A DNA stretch of 16,105 bases from Syntrophorhabdus sp. Lineage in GTDB: Bacteria > Desulfobacterota > BSN033 > UBA1163. Made by a program: the position numbers and the translations under genes. This document shows, piece after piece, positions 13,997 to 16,105 of this stretch (positions are counted from its first letter, which is position 1; every line of letters starts with the position of its first letter). The stretch spans positions 1 through 16,105 of the forward strand of contig DYHU01000058.1 in assembly GCA_020724025.1 (NCBI GenBank), written 5' to 3'. The notes below the pieces were generated by a model. It searched no databases. It worked only from the letters and a program-made list of their open reading frames with translations, and had not been told where the DNA came from.

Positions 13997-14012
13997 TGGC
14001 ATCTTTATTGCA
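13997..14012 (+). promoter_or_regulatory. Sigma-54 promoter of the cytochrome-rhodanese operon
   Basis: TGGCATCTTTATTGCA has the -24 and -12 blocks TGGCAT and TTGCA with a 5-nt spacer, identical in both blocks to the dsrA promoter. The predicted start is near 14022, giving an untranslated leader of about 150 nt before the GTG at 14174. Confidence 0.82.
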
Positions 14013-14133
14013 AATATTATAAGATTGGGGAGGTCTCTTTGGAGAGGGGATTAAAAATTTTCTATAAAAAGAGGATCTCCATAGCGGGCAGAACGTGATT
14101 AAGTTTTGTAGAGGATTGATATCCTTACTTTTA

Positions 14134-14166
14134 CCCCGTTAGAAAGCCCCGTTTTTTAAAGGGGGG
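14134..14166 (+). promoter_or_regulatory. Possible hairpin covering the cytochrome ribosome-binding site
   Basis: The Shine-Dalgarno GGGGGG (14161-14166) lies 7 nt before the GTG. It can pair with CCCC at 14147-14150, extended by TTT/AAA around a bulged G. An upstream copy of CCCCGTT at 14134-14140 offers an alternative partner. This could hide the ribosome-binding site. The rest of the leader (14022-14133) shows only short weak repeats. Confidence 0.35.
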
Positions 14167-14173
14167 ATGAATT

Positions 14174-15469
14174 GTGTATCAGAATTTTAATGCCTTTCAG
14201 AAAGGGTGGGGTTTAAAGCCCCGTCCTTTCTTATGGGGTTTACTCATTATCGTTGGATTTTCATTTTTTGGAATCCCAATTTTAGTCACTTCCTTCGCTA
14301 TAGAGGCGAGAGACCAGTGCATTAGCTGCCACACCGATATTTCCAGGATGAAGGCTTTCATTCCGAAATTCCCTGAGCCCCCTGAAGAAGAAGGGGAGGC
14401 TTGAGCGCCACCAGCTCCCCGGTTCGGCGAGCCTTATCAGATGGCCTATGTGGAGCCTGCTTTCTTGAAGACCGTCCACGGGAAGTTAGGTTGTGTACAT
14501 TGTCACGGCGGAAATATTAAGGCAGAGGAAAAGGAGGTGGCGCACAAAGGAAAGAAATCTGCTTCCGCCGAAGCGGAACGTCTCTGTGCTCCCTGTCACG
14601 GAAAGATTGTTGAAACCTACAAAACGAGCCTTCATGCGACATTTCGGGGAGCCTATACGGTCATGAAGGAGAGGAGCGGGGAGAAATGGCCCTCTGTCAA
14701 ACCAGCCATTGACAAGGCCTGTTTTAAGTGTCATGCCTCCTGCGGAGGGTGCCATGTGAGGAGTGAAGGGCCAGGAGCAGGTGGGCTCTTTTCCGGACAT
14801 AAGTTCTTCAAAAAACCCCCTGTGACCCAAGCATGCGATGGTTGCCATGGAGGGCGCGTCGGCCCGGAATACTTTGGAAGGATTGAAGGAAATTTACCAG
14901 ATATCCACTGGGAAAAGGCGAAGATGGAATGTTTCGATTGCCATGGCATTGCGGAATTTCACGGAGATGGAAAGACCTATCCCACCCGATTGGAAAGAGA
15001 GGAAAAACCCAACTGTCTCAACTGCCATCCGGATGCGGCTTCTGGCAAATCGAAGATCCAATCCCATAATGTACATGGCGATAAGCTCAGCTGTTACGTA
15101 TGTCATTCTCAGTCTTACAAAAATTGTTACGGCTGTCATGTTGGCAAAGGGAGCAGTTCGGAGATTGAATTCAAGATTGGAAGGGATATAAAATCTGAAG
15201 GGAAGTTTACCTTGCTTCGCCACGTCCCTACAACGAGGACGATGTTAAAGGCTCTCGTTCCAGACGCTCTATCCAATTACGATGCCTTGCCCACCTGGAC
15301 AAAGGCCGCTCCTCATAACATCAGACGAGTCACAAAACAGAACAAGTCGTGTAATCATTGTCACGGCAACGCAGAGGTTTTTCTAACCAGGGGAAATCTT
15401 GATCCAAGATATCCAAAATCAAATGCCAAGGTGGCGGTTGAGAAGCCGCCAGAAAGGAGGAGTCCATGA
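14174..15469 (+). CDS. Membrane-anchored multihaem cytochrome c (11 CxxCH), with in-frame UGA
   Basis: Two open segments, 14174-14404 and 14441-15469, lie in the same frame and are separated by a single TGA (codon 77). Together they give 432 codons including that UGA. The first segment has an N-terminal membrane anchor (about residues 20-42) and one haem motif, CISCH. The second, from APPAPRFGEPYQM onward, has ten: CVHCH, CAPCH, CFKCH, CGGCH, CDGCH, CFDCH, CLNCH, CYVCH, CYGCH and CNHCH. The second segment alone lacks an export signal and so would not receive haem, which argues that the two parts belong together. I do not recognise a named family; an electron carrier on the outer face of the inner membrane is likely. 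GTG is the start, with GGGGGG 7 nt upstream. The stop overlaps the rhodanese start (ATGA). It may be a real gene with readthrough, a selenoprotein, a recent pseudogene or a sequencing error. Confidence 0.8.
14402..14432 (+). other. In-frame UGA followed by a SECIS-like hairpin
   Basis: TGA at 14402-14404 interrupts the cytochrome frame at GEA-UGA-APPAP. Ten nt downstream, GCTC (14414-14417) pairs with GAGC (14429-14432). A C-C mismatch and two C-G pairs follow, closing a GGTTC loop (14421-14425). A short stem with GU in the loop at this distance resembles bacterial SECIS elements. However, the site is a proline-rich linker, not a redox centre, and a single-base change from GGA (Gly) would also explain the stop. 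Confidence 0.3.
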
Positions 15470-16105
15470 GAGTTAAAGGAAAGGTGATAGGCCTGCTTTT
15501 AGGGGTTTGCTTGGCATGTATCGTGGGCCTGAATGTCAATGCTGCAGAGTTTGTTAACCCTCACTATCTCATCGAAACGAAAGACTTAATGGCTAAACTG
15601 GGTCAGCCAGGTCTTGTCATTGTCGATGTAAGGGTATCGGAAGCCTATGAATTAGGTCACATCAAAGGTGCTATCAACATATCCGTTAAACTCACCCAGG
15701 GCACGGTGAAAGGGGTAAAGGAAAATATGTTGCCCGTAGCGGATCTTGAGAAGCTCCTCGGCTCAAAAGGAATAAGTCCTGACTCCTATGTCGTCCTTTA
15801 TGATGAAAACGTCCAGGACTACTCAACCCTCTTTTTCTGGACCCTCGATGCGCTGGGTCATAAAAAGATGACCGTGTTGAATGGGGGGATATCCAAATGG
15901 GCGAAGGAAGGGTTGCCGATCGCTACTGAAGAGACCAAACTGCCTCCAACAAAATATACCGGCCAACTCGATCCCTCTAAAGTAGCAACCCTCGAGGACG
16001 TGAAGAAGAACTTGGGGAAAAAGGAAGTGGTTTTAGTGGACACCAGGGGACCCAAGGAATTTACAGGGGAAACACCTGGCCGCGATGTGGGAAGGGGCGG
16101 GCGCA
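15466..16105 (+). CDS. Secreted tandem-rhodanese thiosulfate sulfurtransferase (partial, 3' end missing)
   Basis: 213 codons are visible and no stop is reached. A signal peptide is clear (MRVKGK, hydrophobic residues 7-22, cleavage probably after NAA near 27), so the enzyme acts outside the cytoplasm. The first rhodanese domain (about 30-155) has VIVDVRVSEAYELGHIKGA and LNGGISKWAKEGLP. At its active-site loop it has YDENVQD with no cysteine, as in the non-catalytic N-terminal domain of two-domain rhodaneses. A second domain begins at VVLVDTRGPKEF (188-199); its catalytic cysteine would lie beyond the window. Such enzymes move sulfane sulfur between thiosulfate, polysulfide and thiol or cyanide acceptors. 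The start overlaps the cytochrome stop (ATGA) with a GGAGG site upstream, so it is in the same sigma-54 operon. Confidence 0.9.
   Translation, partial: MRVKGKVIGLLLGVCLACIVGLNVNAAEFVNPHYLIETKDLMAKLGQPGLVIVDVRVSEAYELGHIKGAINISVKLTQGTVKGVKENMLPVADLEKLLGSKGISPDSYVVLYDENVQDYSTLFFWTLDALGHKKMTVLNGGISKWAKEGLPIATEETKLPPTKYTGQLDPSKVATLEDVKKNLGKKEVVLVDTRGPKEFTGETPGRDVGRGGR

Overview
This window looks like part of the core dissimilatory sulfite/sulfate-reduction locus of an anaerobic, reductive-type sulfur-metabolising bacterium. The best guess is Desulfobacterota (Deltaproteobacteria) or a close relative. The evidence is the set dsrA-dsrB-dsrD-cbiA-dsrC plus the start of dsrM. DsrD, and the absence of the oxidative dsrEFH set, fit the reductive pathway. 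Two well-known types of dispersed bacterial repeat and frequent stop/start overlaps also fit such a genome. The species cannot be named from the sequence.

Left block, minus strand, 10358 down to 1: eleven genes run as one apparent operon. In transcription order they are dsrA, dsrB, dsrD, cbiA (possibly a siroheme-amidating enzyme), a small YHS-like protein, dsrC, a double-length hdrA (two FAD modules), hdrC, hdrB, a DsrE/YedF-like protein, an RsbRD_N-domain protein, and the first 107 codons of dsrM, which leaves the window at base 1. Gaps are mostly 0-15 nt, with TGATG/ATGA overlaps. The exception is a ~117-nt dsrA-dsrB gap that holds a repeat element. DsrAB reduces sulfite, DsrC carries the resulting trisulfide, and both a soluble HdrACB and (off the edge) the membrane DsrMK... 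complex are available to reduce DsrC.

Right block, plus strand: a divergent two-component system (10603-13913) follows. It consists of a membrane histidine kinase with a periplasmic CxxCH haem-type sensor domain and an NtrC-class sigma-54 activator with an intact GAFTGA loop. Next comes an operon for a membrane-anchored cytochrome c with 11 CxxCH motifs, interrupted by one in-frame UGA, and a secreted tandem-rhodanese sulfurtransferase cut off at the right end.

The most striking observation is regulatory. The dsrA promoter and the cytochrome promoter are near-identical sigma-54 -24/-12 elements (TGGCAT-N5-TTGCA). Each is preceded by two similar operator-like sites at exactly the same spacing: the proximal site is centred 73 bp upstream of the -24 GG, and the distal site a further 29 bp upstream. 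Because the sigma-54 activator gene lies between the two promoters, the simplest reading is a local regulon in which a haem/redox-sensing two-component system controls both cytoplasmic sulfite reduction and a periplasmic cytochrome/sulfurtransferase module.
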